A DNA stretch of 39,727 nt, taken from positions 1 to 39,727 of the forward strand of contig CAZRPU010000013.1 of NCBI GenBank assembly GCA_964602055.1. The letters run 5' to 3'. Below the pieces are notes generated by a model that was given only the letters and a program-made list of their open reading frames with translations, did no database searches and had not been told where the DNA came from. Position 1 is the first letter of the stretch; every line of letters begins with the position of its first letter. Shown in pieces: positions 29,724 through 38,883 of this stretch. The position numbers and the translations under genes were made by a program. The DNA comes from JACPLA01 sp964602055. Its GTDB lineage: Bacteria; Bacteroidota; Ignavibacteria; UBA10030.

Positions 29724-31873
29724 CGCTTCTTCCCTTTATGNNNNNNNNNNTTCAATTGTTTGACGCGCTGGGTGATCCTGCACGTCCATTCCCGGTTCAG
29801 AGTAAACTTCCAGTGAGGAATCACCACAGAGCCCTGATAGATGCGTTCAAACCCCGCCTCGGACAGGGAAATGGTCTCTAAAGGAAAACGCCAAAAGGTG
29901 GCGGGAGTTCCGCATTCGAACCGTACCTCGACCCCCAGCCATTCATCGCGAAGGCCAAGAATCGAAGTCTTCCTGTGTTCTCCCTTGCTCGCAAGGTTCT
30001 TTTCCGTGAATTCGGCGTCGGGGGAAAAGTAATATCGGTCAGGAGCATTGCCGGCCTGCAACCCGATCCCCTGCTCGGATCCGAACCACACCTCGACGGG
30101 CCGATCTTCAAGGTTCCGTATGCGGTAATCTACGGTCACATCAGCCGCATCAGCGCGAACTTCCATTGTCTTCTCGACCCTTATCCTGTGCGGAGCGTTG
30201 TTGCGCCAAATCGCCCCGTCACGGGAAAGTCTGACCTTCACGGAGCCTTTCGCTTCCGTCGTCGCAACCGCATAGGGCTGGTTGACGAAGTCACCCTCTT
30301 CCTGGTAGGCGCATTTCCACGCATCCTCGAGGGTCGTCCCGCCGCCGAAAAAGTGATCGATGAACGATCCGTGCCGATACCAATCGTAGTTCAAATGCTT
30401 TTCGAGCCCTGCTTCCTTCGCCACCACGATGTCGTGAATGCTCGCCACATCACCGCCGGAGCTTCCGTGACCGGCTTCGGTAAGTTTATGGTGGTATCCC
30501 TCCTGCCTTCTCGACACAATATCGAGTAAATTAAGGGAAATGGGCTTAAAATCAAGCTCGAAGACCGATCCTCCGCGGTGGGGAGCAACATAGCAATTGA
30601 TGACAGGCGCTTCGATGAGTACTTCCTCTTTTCCATCGCAATCAAAATCGGTTCGTTCGATTCGAACGGTCTTCTTCTTCTCCATGCGATCAAGATCCGC
30701 TTCGGCCGAAATCAGGTTGTGATACACCGGATAGCGGAGAACGGGAAGATACAGACCTCCGAACACACCATGCCAGTACGGATCGTTGCATTGCGATGAC
30801 CAGATTTTTTCGAATGTCCGTTTCGGGATCTTCTTGCCCTCGTCCACCAATCTGTGAGCCCTGTCCGAGACCCGCATCATTTTTTTATGCATGTTATTTG
30901 TTTCTTCGTACTTCACAAGAAAATTGCGCCAGAATCCGCCTTTGAAGAACGACTCGTATTTCTCCAACACGCCCTGGTTCTTCAGAAAGGCTTCGAACTC
31001 CTCGTAGAGCGTGACGTGATGCGAGGGAAGAGCCCAGTGCATCATTTCAGCATACGAGGCATTCGGCAAATATGTTCGTCCCGCGGAAGGGATGTTCTTC
31101 AGAATTTCGCTGAAATGGCTGATTTTGATCCAGTCACTGTTGTCGGACAGGGCTTTAAAGAAATCGGCGAGCCATCCGTTCTTGTAGACGTGATCGAAGG
31201 TTTTCGGCCAGACACCAAACTTTTCTCCGTCGTCTGCGAACACGGCGATCCGCGTTCCGTCCTCGGTGGCGATCCCTTTGAGATAATCGATCGTCCGTTG
31301 GACCGGCTGGAAGGGCATCGTGTATCTCAGCATTTTGCTGATCGGAAAGATTGCCACTGTGCTGCCTTGTTCTTCCGTGCGGTAGTAACCGAGGAGTTCT
31401 TCGTCGGAAAAGCCTGCGTACTTGAAGTGGGTATCGTCGATAACGATGTATTCCATTCCGGCTTCTGCAATGAACCGCGTCAGGTGTTGTTCCCACACGC
31501 GCTCGGCCAGCCACAATCCCGACGGGCGCTTTCCGAATTCCTTTCTCACCGCAGCGCTCAACTTTTCCATCTGGCTCAGTTTGTCGGCATCCGGAATAAC
31601 CGAGAGGATGGCCTCGTAATACGCTCCGCCCATGATTTCGACCTGGCCCGATGTGACGAGCCTCCTGATTTGGCGGAGAATCTCGGGACGTTTGATGCGA
31701 AACCAATCCAGCAGAATTCCGCTGTAGTGCTGGGCGCATTTGATTTTGGGAAACCGTTCGAGAGTGTCAAGAAACGGTTGGTACGAATGGTCAAACGCAT
31801 GCGCGAAAACCGAATCGAAGTTCCCTACGGGCTGGTGATTATGAGTTCCAAGGACAAGATTGATCGTTTTCAT
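29720..31873 (-). CDS. GH57 4-alpha-glucanotransferase/amylase, 3' end in the assembly gap
   Basis: This glycoside hydrolase family 57 enzyme acts on alpha-1,4-glucans by a retaining mechanism. The N-terminal barrel starts LVLGTHNHQPVGNF (motif 1). The nucleophile E124 is in GLWLAERVWE and the acid/base D214 in VFADDGEKFGVWP, with the same numbering pattern as the Thermococcus litoralis 4-alpha-glucanotransferase as I recall it. The central helical part (DUF1925-like) and a C-terminal beta domain (DUF1926-like, from about 400) give a length of about 700, typical for that enzyme. The sequence is certain to RVKQL, then the Ns follow. Reading across a ten-base gap gives HKGKKR and a TGA that overlaps the ctpA ATG, so the protein is probably nearly complete. 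Its start is clear, with 113 bases upstream holding nothing I recognise. Confidence 0.88.
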   Translation of the reverse strand: MKTINLVLGTHNHQPVGNFDSVFAHAFDHSYQPFLDTLERFPKIKCAQHYSGILLDWFRIKRPEILRQIRRLVTSGQVEIMGGAYYEAILSVIPDADKLSQMEKLSAAVRKEFGKRPSGLWLAERVWEQHLTRFIAEAGMEYIVIDDTHFKYAGFSDEELLGYYRTEEQGSTVAIFPISKMLRYTMPFQPVQRTIDYLKGIATEDGTRIAVFADDGEKFGVWPKTFDHVYKNGWLADFFKALSDNSDWIKISHFSEILKNIPSAGRTYLPNASYAEMMHWALPSHHVTLYEEFEAFLKNQGVLEKYESFFKGGFWRNFLVKYEETNNMHKKMMRVSDRAHRLVDEGKKIPKRTFEKIWSSQCNDPYWHGVFGGLYLPVLRYPVYHNLISAEADLDRMEKKKTVRIERTDFDCDGKEEVLIEAPVINCYVAPHRGGSVFELDFKPISLNLLDIVSRRQEGYHHKLTEAGHGSSGGDVASIHDIVVAKEAGLEKHLNYDWYRHGSFIDHFFGGGTTLEDAWKCAYQEEGDFVNQPYAVATTEAKGSVKVRLSRDGAIWRNNAPHRIRVEKTMEVRADAADVTVDYRIRNLEDRPVEVWFGSEQGIGLQAGNAPDRYYFSPDAEFTEKNLASKGEHRKTSILGLRDEWLGVEVRFECGTPATFWRFPLETISLSEAGFERIYQGSVVIPHWKFTLNREWTCRITQRVKQLXXXXHKGKKR
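29741..29750. other. Assembly gap of ten Ns
   Basis: Ten undetermined bases sit near the 3' end of the GH57 gene. The length may be a placeholder. If it were really ten, the GH57 frame would remain open to a TGA at 29720-29722. Confidence 0.98.
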
Positions 31874-31986
31874 AGAACAAGAACTTGATGCCTTTCGATA
31901 GCGAGTAGTTTCTCAAACGGCCGCACAAACCCCTCCATCGGTTGTTACAGTTTTTCTGCTCAAGGTACATTTCAACTTCATCCGGA

Positions 31987-34602
31987 TCAGAATTCCACGC
32001 GAGCGCCGATGCGGATGCGGCGCGGATCGTAATACGCTCCGGGGTCGTTGAGTTCTCCCCCGACCACGCCGTTTGAGCTGATCCACCTGACATTGTATTT
32101 GTTCAGAACATTGCGCGCATCTGCATAGAGAGACAAGCGAATCTGTTTTGCATCACCAAAGTAGAATGTTTTGGAGATCTTCGCATTGACAATGATGACA
32201 TCTTCCATCCTCCGATTGTTGGGTACGAAGGACTTCGCAGAATCAATCGGGGTTTGGCCATCCCGTGTCGGGAAATAGGTGTAGGGCCTGGCGGAGTTGT
32301 ACAAGAGTACAAGGTCGAGGAGAAAATCGGTGCTCAGCTTGAATTCTCCGTCCACCTTGACCGTGTGCCGCTGGTCCCAGCTTAACGGAAAGGCAACGGT
32401 CGCAACCGGGAAGCCCCATTGTGCAAACTGAAGGCCCTGGGTCGCCTCCTGGCTCACTCCTTCGGTGGTCATTATGGAATACGAAATCGTTCCGGTGAGC
32501 TGTTCATCGCGTTCCCTGCTGAGGACGATTTCAAAACCGCTTGCGTTTGCTTCGGCATTGTTCACATAGTTCGCAAATCCGTAGTCACCCGCAGATTTAC
32601 TGTCGAAGGGAACGAGCGTTTTCGTGTCGATCTGATTCTTGAACGACTTTCTGAAATAGGTAAACGATGTCACAAGATTTTCATTGACACCGTATTTCAG
32701 GCCGAGCTCCCAGGCCACCACGCGCTCCGGTTCAAGGTCCGGATTTCCCGTCAGCACGCTCCTCGTTCCGCCTCTGAGCTGAGACGGGTTGATTCCCGAA
32801 TAGAGGTAGTCGAACAGCGGAAACTGGAAATAGAAGCCAAAATTCGTGAAGAAAAATGTCGAAGGGCCCGCCGGTAATGCTGCCGAGACCCGGGGACTGA
32901 GCTGTTGTTTGAACCTCGCCTTCTGTTTTCCTTTCAGCACCTGCTGATACTCGTTGGAATTGATCGGGACATACCCGACGATCGGCCTTTCGGCAGTCGG
33001 ATCGAGAAAATCCCATCGGAGCCCCACCGTGACGATCGATCCATCGCGAGCCAGTTCAATCTTATCTTGAATAAACACTCCCCCTGACCGCGGTTGATAG
33101 TTATAGCTGTTGCTGTAATTCAGCAAGGGGGCTCCTGCGATCGGCTTGCCGAAGTACGACGTCTGGGGTTCGTATTTCAAGACATCGGAAAAGATATCGT
33201 ATTGATTCAACTCTGCCCCGACTTTCAGGAGGTGCCGGCCTGCGATGGTTTGGGTGAAGTCTCCTTTCGCCGTGTAGATGGTATGCTTTGAGTCCGCCCA
33301 CCAGTTTCTCTCGCCATTGACAATATATCGGAGAAAGAAATCGTATTCATACGGCTGGAGGATCAGGGCATCTTTCGGGCCTTCGCCGATTCGGTTCCTG
33401 AGATGGTAGATGCTTCCCGTCAACGAGTAATACGAATTTTCCGAAAGAGTGTGAGAAAGGATGGCCGCTGCGCGGTAAGAGTAGCGACCCCGAGGGGGCA
33501 GGCCTCCGAGATTGAATCTCCAGCTGAATTCATAATCATGCCATTCGTGGATCGAATAAATGATTTGTGTCGAAAGGCGCATAGTGGGAGCAAGGACATA
33601 CATCAGTTTCGCAAATCCGGTGAATTCCCTGCTGGCCGGCGAAAGGAAGAAATGGTCGAAGTCCTGCCACCATCGCGTGTCCGTTGCAAGAATGTTGTTG
33701 GCGGAGAAATAGAACAGCTTGTCGCGAATGACAGGCCCGCTGAACGCAATTTCTGCTTCGGTCGCACGGTCTTGCTGTTGATTCCAGCGGTCAGGAAGCC
33801 AGCTGTCGCGTTCATAACGCACGAAGATGGTGCTTTCATTGCTCCCCCCTTTTGTGACCACATTCACCACACCCGACATCGCATTGCCGTACTCGGCTTC
33901 AAAACCGCCGGTGTTGATGGTCAGCCCCGTGATGGCGCTTTTTGGCAGACTTGTTCCAAGCCCTCCGGCAACGACATCCTGCACAGGGAGTCCATCGACG
34001 AGAAAAAGAACTTCTTCGGTCTTTCCTCCCCGGACATTGCCTTCGAGCGTCGTACTTGGCTGGAGGACCACAACATCCCGAAAGGAAGAGATCGGCAATT
34101 TTTCAAGCTTCATTTCGCCTACGGAAAAAGCGGTCTGTGCGAGGTCCGTTTGAATAAGGGGCCTTTCGACACGAACCTCGATCGTTTCGAAATCGATGCT
34201 TGCCTCCTCCATATCCAAATTCAGCTTCGTCCGGAGGTCGGGCAGAATGGTGACGGATTTCACCATGACGGTCTTGTATCCGATGATGCTGAAGCGTACC
34301 TCATATACACCGGCGCGGATATTGTTCACCCTGTAATAACCCTCGGCATCCGTCGCACTGCCCAGGTGTGTCCCTACCACAAGGACATTCACTCCCACGA
34401 GAGGCTCTTTTGTTTCCTTATCCAGTACTCGCCCCTCCAGCGATCCGTTCGTTCCCCGGAGCATGCCTCCGGCCGAAGACACGACCGTGAAAAGGGCAAA
34501 GGCAATCACTGAGAGGCTCGACCGAACACGGTGCAGCCCGGCCACGCGTCGTATTCGAAGGGTTTCTCCGCAGTTTCGCACTATATGGATTCCCCGGCTC
34601 AT
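31987..34602 (-). CDS. TonB-dependent receptor with CarboxypepD_reg-like domain, OAR type
   Basis: From the ATG at 34602 the protein has 871 residues: a signal peptide with a long basic N-region (hydrophobic part about 30-47), a carboxypeptidase-regulatory-like domain (LEGRVLDKETKEPLVGVNVLVVG at about 54-76), a plug (LVDGLPVQDVVAGGLGTSLP and FEAEYGNAMSGVVNVVTKGG) and a large barrel ending RRIRIGARVEF with terminal Phe. It lacks a clear TonB box of the usual kind; VRVERPLIQTD occupies the place. Receptors of this shape (OAR-like) are widespread in Bacteroidota and the ligand is unknown. The ATG overlaps the stop of the lipoprotein gene before it (ATGA), so it is the second lipoprotein-receptor pair in the window. 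Confidence 0.9.
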   Translation of the reverse strand: MSRGIHIVRNCGETLRIRRVAGLHRVRSSLSVIAFALFTVVSSAGGMLRGTNGSLEGRVLDKETKEPLVGVNVLVVGTHLGSATDAEGYYRVNNIRAGVYEVRFSIIGYKTVMVKSVTILPDLRTKLNLDMEEASIDFETIEVRVERPLIQTDLAQTAFSVGEMKLEKLPISSFRDVVVLQPSTTLEGNVRGGKTEEVLFLVDGLPVQDVVAGGLGTSLPKSAITGLTINTGGFEAEYGNAMSGVVNVVTKGGSNESTIFVRYERDSWLPDRWNQQQDRATEAEIAFSGPVIRDKLFYFSANNILATDTRWWQDFDHFFLSPASREFTGFAKLMYVLAPTMRLSTQIIYSIHEWHDYEFSWRFNLGGLPPRGRYSYRAAAILSHTLSENSYYSLTGSIYHLRNRIGEGPKDALILQPYEYDFFLRYIVNGERNWWADSKHTIYTAKGDFTQTIAGRHLLKVGAELNQYDIFSDVLKYEPQTSYFGKPIAGAPLLNYSNSYNYQPRSGGVFIQDKIELARDGSIVTVGLRWDFLDPTAERPIVGYVPINSNEYQQVLKGKQKARFKQQLSPRVSAALPAGPSTFFFTNFGFYFQFPLFDYLYSGINPSQLRGGTRSVLTGNPDLEPERVVAWELGLKYGVNENLVTSFTYFRKSFKNQIDTKTLVPFDSKSAGDYGFANYVNNAEANASGFEIVLSRERDEQLTGTISYSIMTTEGVSQEATQGLQFAQWGFPVATVAFPLSWDQRHTVKVDGEFKLSTDFLLDLVLLYNSARPYTYFPTRDGQTPIDSAKSFVPNNRRMEDVIIVNAKISKTFYFGDAKQIRLSLYADARNVLNKYNVRWISSNGVVGGELNDPGAYYDPRRIRIGARVEF

Positions 34603-35288
34603 TTCGTTGTTACACCTGGCGAATGTGATTCTATCGGAGTACTCGGTCGCACTGTCGGCGTGCAATGACTTGGACTGAAGTAGTTCAGCACATGACGCAT
34701 CGGGTACTGCACGGTTATTCCCTTTGCCAAGGGAATCTTTTCAAAGACCTTGATTTCCCCGAGCAGACTAAACACCTCTTCCTTCGCAATAAGACGCTGG
34801 GTGCATTGAGGGTCCGTAGAGTATTGAAATGTTCCGGTCCGCAGGTCCGTGCCGTTGTCATCCACGAAATTCCAGCTCACACGAAAACGGAGAGTATCGC
34901 CCGGATCAATACGCATGGTATTCTCCGAGGGATTGTAGTTTCCTCCAGAAATCAGATTGCTCGCAGACAGCGCAAAAGTCTTTTTTACGAGAGGATCCTT
35001 CAGGAAGACAATCTCAATTGTTCCGCCCACGACAACGGGCCCTTCAAAGGTTTCATCATATGCATTCACCACAACGATGTAGACCTTCAGCGAATTGTCG
35101 CTGATGGTTAAAACATACGATCCCTGGAGGCGAACGTCGAACACATTGCGGGGGTCGTGATACGAGGGAAGATTCTCCTTGCACGAGACGAGGGCGAGGA
35201 TCAGAAGCGCGATGCCTGCCGCCTGTTTCTTCCAATTGACCTTATGGTCAGTGTGATGGGGTTGTGTCACGTTTTTTGGTCTTGACAA
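34599..35288 (-). CDS. Lipoprotein coupled to the TonB receptor
   Basis: I do not recognise a family. The protein has a lipoprotein signal peptide, AAGIALLILALVSCKEN with the lipobox Cys at about residue 36 of the longest form. The mature part is about 190 residues and beta-rich (GSYVLTISDNSLKVYIVVVNAY, GTIEIVFLKDP, RIDPGDTLRFRVSWNFVDDNGTDLRTGTF), which looks like an immunoglobulin-like or similar sandwich. There is no ATG upstream of the signal peptide; TTG 35288 or GTG 35270 must serve, and the choice is open. Its stop overlaps the receptor ATG. It comes after lysS with its own promoter-like sequence. A ligand-binding or lid-like role for the receptor is inference. Confidence 0.75.
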   Translation of the reverse strand: MSRPKNVTQPHHTDHKVNWKKQAAGIALLILALVSCKENLPSYHDPRNVFDVRLQGSYVLTISDNSLKVYIVVVNAYDETFEGPVVVGGTIEIVFLKDPLVKKTFALSASNLISGGNYNPSENTMRIDPGDTLRFRVSWNFVDDNGTDLRTGTFQYSTDPQCTQRLIAKEEVFSLLGEIKVFEKIPLAKGITVQYPMRHVLNYFSPSHCTPTVRPSTPIESHSPGVTTK

Positions 35289-35303
35289 GCCGGACGAACC
35301 AGC

Positions 35304-35332
35304 AATCTATCCGCGTTGCGGGCCCGAGCCAA
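35304..35332 (-). promoter_or_regulatory. Putative promoter of the lipoprotein/TonB receptor pair
   Basis: TTGGCT (minus strand, 35327-35332), 17 bases and TAGATT (35304-35309). Transcription would begin near 35297, giving a leader of about 9 bases to the TTG or 27 to the GTG, so it slightly favours the GTG at 35270. Confidence 0.35.
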
Positions 35333-35345
35333 CGTTTCATTTCCC

Positions 35346-36872
35346 TTATTTCTCCGGCTTCATCTGGGGGAAGAAGATCACATCGCGAATCGAATCTCTG
35401 CCTGTCAGGAGCATCGTGAGGCGATCCATGCCGATCCCCAGTCCGGCTGTCGGAGGCATTCCGTATTCCAGTGCCCGCAGAAAGTCTTCATCCGCCACCT
35501 GAGCCTCTTCGTCACCCCGCGCTTTCAGCTTCATCTGATCCTCGAATCTCGCACGTTGATCCAGAGGGTCGTTCAATTCAGAGAAGGCATTACAGACCTC
35601 CTGGCCGTTGACGATGAGCTCGAACCGCTCGACAAGTCCGGGTTCCGACCTGTGTTTCTTCGCAAGCGGAGACATCTCGATAGGATAGTCTGTGATAAAG
35701 GTCGGCGCGGTCAGATGAGGCTCGACGCGTCCGCTGAACACTTCGTCGATGATGGCGCCGACGCCCATATCCTTTTCCAATTCCAGATGCAGGTCCTTGG
35801 CAACCTTTCTCAACTCCTGCTCGGTTTTTCCCCTGAGATCGCGACCCGTATATTCCTTGATGGCGTCAAACATGGAAATGCGCTTCCACGGAGGAGTCAG
35901 GTCGATTTCCTTCTTTCCTGCCCACGCGATTTTCCTCCCGTTCACCGCCATTGCAACGTGGACAATCAACTCTTCAACGAGATCCATCATCCAGCGGTAA
36001 TCCTTGTAGGCGACGTACAGTTCAAGCATGGTGAACTCTGGATTATGCGACCGGTCCATCCCTTCATTCCGGAAATCTTTGGCAATCTCATAGACCCCAT
36101 CGTATCCCCCCACAATCAGGCGCTTGAGATAGAGCTCGTCGGCGATGCGGAGAAAGAGGTCAATGTCGAGCGCGTTGTGGTGGGTGACAAAAGGCCTTGC
36201 TGAGGCACCACCGTACACTGGCTGGAGCACCGGCGTCTCGACTTCGATGTATCCACGGGAGTCAAGAAACGCGCGTATGGCCGAAATGACGCGGGCACGC
36301 TTGATAAAGACCTCCCTCACATCGGGGTTCACGACGAGATCGACATAGCGCTGTCTGTAGCGAAGCTCTTTGTCGGAAAAGGGATCATACACAGTCTTGT
36401 TCCCCTGTTCATCCGTTTTTTCTTTCACGACGGGCAGCGGGCGGAGGGATTTGGCAAGCAAGACGAGATCCCGTGCATGGACCGAAACTTCTCCCATTTT
36501 TGTGCGAAACACGAATCCATGCACGCCAACGATGTCTCCGATGTCCATCAGCTTGAAAGCATCGTAGGCAGCGCCAATGTCATCCTTTTTGAGATAAATC
36601 TGAATCTTCCCTGTGGAGTCCTGGATATGGCAAAAAGACGCCTTCCCCATCCTCCTCATGGTCATGATTCTTCCGGCAACAGCAACGTCCTTTTGCGGCG
36701 CATCGTCTTTGAACGCAGCAAGAATGTCCCGCGAGGAGTCGGTCCTCTCAAAGGCATGAGGATAGGGATCGATACCCATTGTTTTCAGGTGGCTCAGCTC
36801 TTCGCGCCTCCGGACCATGAGAACATTCAGATCTTCATGCTCCTCTTGCCGGGGTGGGTTGTTGTCAGACAT
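35346..36872 (-). CDS. lysS: Lysyl-tRNA synthetase, class II
   Basis: This 508-residue synthetase has an N-terminal OB-fold anticodon-binding domain (AGRIMTMRRMGKASFCHIQD at about 60-80) and a class II catalytic domain. Motif 2 is FRNEGMDRSHNPEFTMLELY and motif 3 is GLGIGMDRLTMLLTG, near the C-terminus, which ends VIFFPQMKPEK. FSELNDPLDQRARFEDQ is typical of LysS. The ATG at 36872 lies eight bases inside the end of rluB. A GTG 18 bases upstream is the less likely alternative. Confidence 0.98.
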   Translation of the reverse strand: MSDNNPPRQEEHEDLNVLMVRRREELSHLKTMGIDPYPHAFERTDSSRDILAAFKDDAPQKDVAVAGRIMTMRRMGKASFCHIQDSTGKIQIYLKKDDIGAAYDAFKLMDIGDIVGVHGFVFRTKMGEVSVHARDLVLLAKSLRPLPVVKEKTDEQGNKTVYDPFSDKELRYRQRYVDLVVNPDVREVFIKRARVISAIRAFLDSRGYIEVETPVLQPVYGGASARPFVTHHNALDIDLFLRIADELYLKRLIVGGYDGVYEIAKDFRNEGMDRSHNPEFTMLELYVAYKDYRWMMDLVEELIVHVAMAVNGRKIAWAGKKEIDLTPPWKRISMFDAIKEYTGRDLRGKTEQELRKVAKDLHLELEKDMGVGAIIDEVFSGRVEPHLTAPTFITDYPIEMSPLAKKHRSEPGLVERFELIVNGQEVCNAFSELNDPLDQRARFEDQMKLKARGDEEAQVADEDFLRALEYGMPPTAGLGIGMDRLTMLLTGRDSIRDVIFFPQMKPEK

Positions 36873-37656
36873 TGCTGTGTTCACCTTCACGTTCGTGAGT
36901 TTTGTTTTTTCCGAGGGATTTCAGAAATCGAATTTCCTGCCTGTTGAGGAATCGCCATTTCCCCCTGGCAACACCGTCTGTCGTGAGGCCGGCAAATGCG
37001 ACTCGTTCGAGCTTCTTCACGGAGTAGCCCATTGCTTCGAACATGCGCTTCACAAGATGATTTCTCCCCTCCGTCACTGTCACAACGGCCTCCGCTTTCC
37101 GAGTGCCGGGCAGGATCGCCGCATACAGCGTCCGCGCAGCTCCATCGGATAAACGAATCCCCTTCATGAGTTTCCGTACGTCATTCTCGGACAGAACCTT
37201 GTCCACGCGCACCCTGTACGTTTTTTCGACTTCGCTGCTTGGGTGCGTCAGGGCGTGGGCCAATGCGCCGTCGTTGGTCAGAAGCAGGACACCCGTGGTA
37301 TCCCTGTCGAGCCTGCCGACCGGATAGATCCGATCTCGGACCTTGACGTAATCCATGATCGTCGTTCGCCCCCGTTCATCGCTCACGGTGGTAATGCAAT
37401 CCTTGGGCTTGTTGAAGAGAATGTACTGTTCCTTCTCAACCGGAGCTACCGGTTTGCCGTTGACGGTTACGCGATCCTTGGAAGGGTCGATCTTCGTCCC
37501 GAGTTCTTTGACGACTTTCCCATTGATTTTGACAACCCCCGACAGGATCAGATCATCATTCTTGCGGCGGGAACCAACACCGGAAAGTGCGAGGAACTTG
37601 TTCAGCCGAACAGCTTCTTGATGAAGGTTTGCACCTTCTCTTTCCAGACGGTCCAT
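36865..37656 (-). CDS. rluB: 23S rRNA pseudouridine synthase, RluB/RsuA family
   Basis: The 263 residues include an N-terminal S4 RNA-binding domain (VRLNKFLALSGVGSRRKNDDLI at 16-37) and the catalytic domain with VGRLDRDTTGVLLLTNDG, where D117 is the catalytic aspartate. EGRNHLVKRMFEAMGYSVKKLERV near 195-218 is the conserved RsuA/RluB signature. It ends in a short Lys/Arg-rich tail. The start at 37656 lies 55 bases within the end of scpB; no later ATG precedes the S4 domain, so this long overlap appears real. The order scpA-scpB-rluB is common in many bacteria. Confidence 0.95.
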   Translation of the reverse strand: MDRLEREGANLHQEAVRLNKFLALSGVGSRRKNDDLILSGVVKINGKVVKELGTKIDPSKDRVTVNGKPVAPVEKEQYILFNKPKDCITTVSDERGRTTIMDYVKVRDRIYPVGRLDRDTTGVLLLTNDGALAHALTHPSSEVEKTYRVRVDKVLSENDVRKLMKGIRLSDGAARTLYAAILPGTRKAEAVVTVTEGRNHLVKRMFEAMGYSVKKLERVAFAGLTTDGVARGKWRFLNRQEIRFLKSLGKNKTHEREGEHSNV

Positions 37657-38876
37657 CGTTTCCTCCGAGGCTGAGACATCTCAGGCTCTGGTTTTTGTAG
37701 CGGAATGAGGGGAATTTCGCTCTTCTCAACATCGTGTGATTGAACATCATTTGCAAGGGGAACTTCTACCGGAACAAATTCATCCTCCGGGACTTCCACT
37801 GCTTCTTCCACGGATGACATTCCGGTCGTCTCGAGGCCACTTTCCCCGCTCTCTTCCGTCTTGTCGTCCGTGATGTCCGGCTGCATGAGAGGCACCTTTT
37901 CTACCACGTCATTGTGCTCTTCTACGGCCACGGAGTCAGCGATTGCCGGAGGTTCGGGCACTTCTGCCCTGGGAAGCTCTTCCCCGATGGACGTTGCAGC
38001 CCCGGCGGCTGGTTCTTGCGGTGTTTCATCAACTTCCGCAGTGGGGTTCTCGAAGGCAATCTGCTCCTGTTCCGGGGGCTCGTTGCTTTCTGGAGCAGAC
38101 TCGCGCACGTTGATGGTGCGGGATCGTTTTTTATGGAGAATATGTACCGCGTCGTCGAGTTCGGGCTTCTTCTTGGGGATATGCGGCAGACGGGACTTGA
38201 AGTCCTCTTCTTCCTTCTTCATCTGCTCAGCGCCCGCCTGCGCTTCAAGCATTCTCCGTTCGGTTTCGAACTGGCTTTCACCAAGAATTTCTTCGATCTC
38301 CCGCGGGCGCGGAAGATCCGTCACATCATTGAGTCCGAAGTGCTGCAGGAATTCCCTTGTTGTTCCGTACAGAAGCGGCCTGCCGACGGTCTGGGCCCTT
38401 CCGACGATGGTGACCAATTCTTTTTCCAGAAGCGTCTTCAAAACATAGTCGCAGTTTACTCCGCGGATAGACTCGATCTCAGGTTTTGAGATTGGCTGCT
38501 TATACGCAATGATGGCAAGGCTTTCGAGGGACGATTGCGAGAGTTTCCGGCGCGACTGCTCCTTATACAGTCTTCCTATCCATTCCGCGTACTCCTTCAC
38601 CGTAGCGAACTGGAAGCCGCCGGCAATGGCGATAATCCTGTACGCCTTGTCGTTCTTCTGATATTCCGCGTTAAGCTCCTGGATAATCTGCTGAACCTCC
38701 GCCTGTTCGATGTGACGCTCCTCGCCGCCGGGAACCTGCTGCTCATAGATGGCTTTTATCTGACGCACCGTCAAAGGCTCATCCGCAGCGAAGATCAATC
38801 CTTCGATCAGCTGCTTCATGGCTGAAGGCACGGCCAGCTGATTCTGAGAAGCGGTCATGGTCTGTTGTTCTTCCAT
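37602..38876 (-). CDS. scpB: Segregation and condensation protein B with long acidic C-terminal extension
   Basis: ScpB dimers bind the middle of ScpA in the SMC-ScpAB complex that compacts and separates chromosomes. Residues 18 to about 195 are a normal ScpB: LIEGLIFAADEPLTVRQI, RKLSQSSLESLAIIAYKQPISKPEIESIRGV (110-140) and GRPLLYGTTREFLQHFGL. Family members usually stop near residue 180-200. Here about 225 residues follow. The first part is a Glu-rich charged helix with Lys-rich patches (205-250), then a long acidic Pro/Glu/Val stretch, probably disordered (250-400). The end is strongly basic and amphipathic: RRKRW then VWKEKVQTFIKKLFG. The tail's 3' end overlaps rluB by 55 bases, so part of it is constrained by two frames. 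Confidence 0.95.
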   Translation of the reverse strand: MEEQQTMTASQNQLAVPSAMKQLIEGLIFAADEPLTVRQIKAIYEQQVPGGEERHIEQAEVQQIIQELNAEYQKNDKAYRIIAIAGGFQFATVKEYAEWIGRLYKEQSRRKLSQSSLESLAIIAYKQPISKPEIESIRGVNCDYVLKTLLEKELVTIVGRAQTVGRPLLYGTTREFLQHFGLNDVTDLPRPREIEEILGESQFETERRMLEAQAGAEQMKKEEEDFKSRLPHIPKKKPELDDAVHILHKKRSRTINVRESAPESNEPPEQEQIAFENPTAEVDETPQEPAAGAATSIGEELPRAEVPEPPAIADSVAVEEHNDVVEKVPLMQPDITDDKTEESGESGLETTGMSSVEEAVEVPEDEFVPVEVPLANDVQSHDVEKSEIPLIPLQKPEPEMSQPRRKRWTVWKEKVQTFIKKLFG

Positions 38877-38883
38877 GGTTCCC

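Noticed and set aside
30854..31888. Plus-strand open frame of 344 codons opposite the GH57 gene
   Set aside because: No recognisable domain, no upstream signals, and GH57 motifs are intact on the other strand.
33403..34512. Plus-strand open frame of 369 codons opposite the second TonB receptor
   Set aside because: Antisense shadow with no motif or ribosome binding site.
35316..36203. Plus-strand open frame of 295 codons opposite lysS
   Set aside because: Antisense of a highly conserved synthetase; no protein features.
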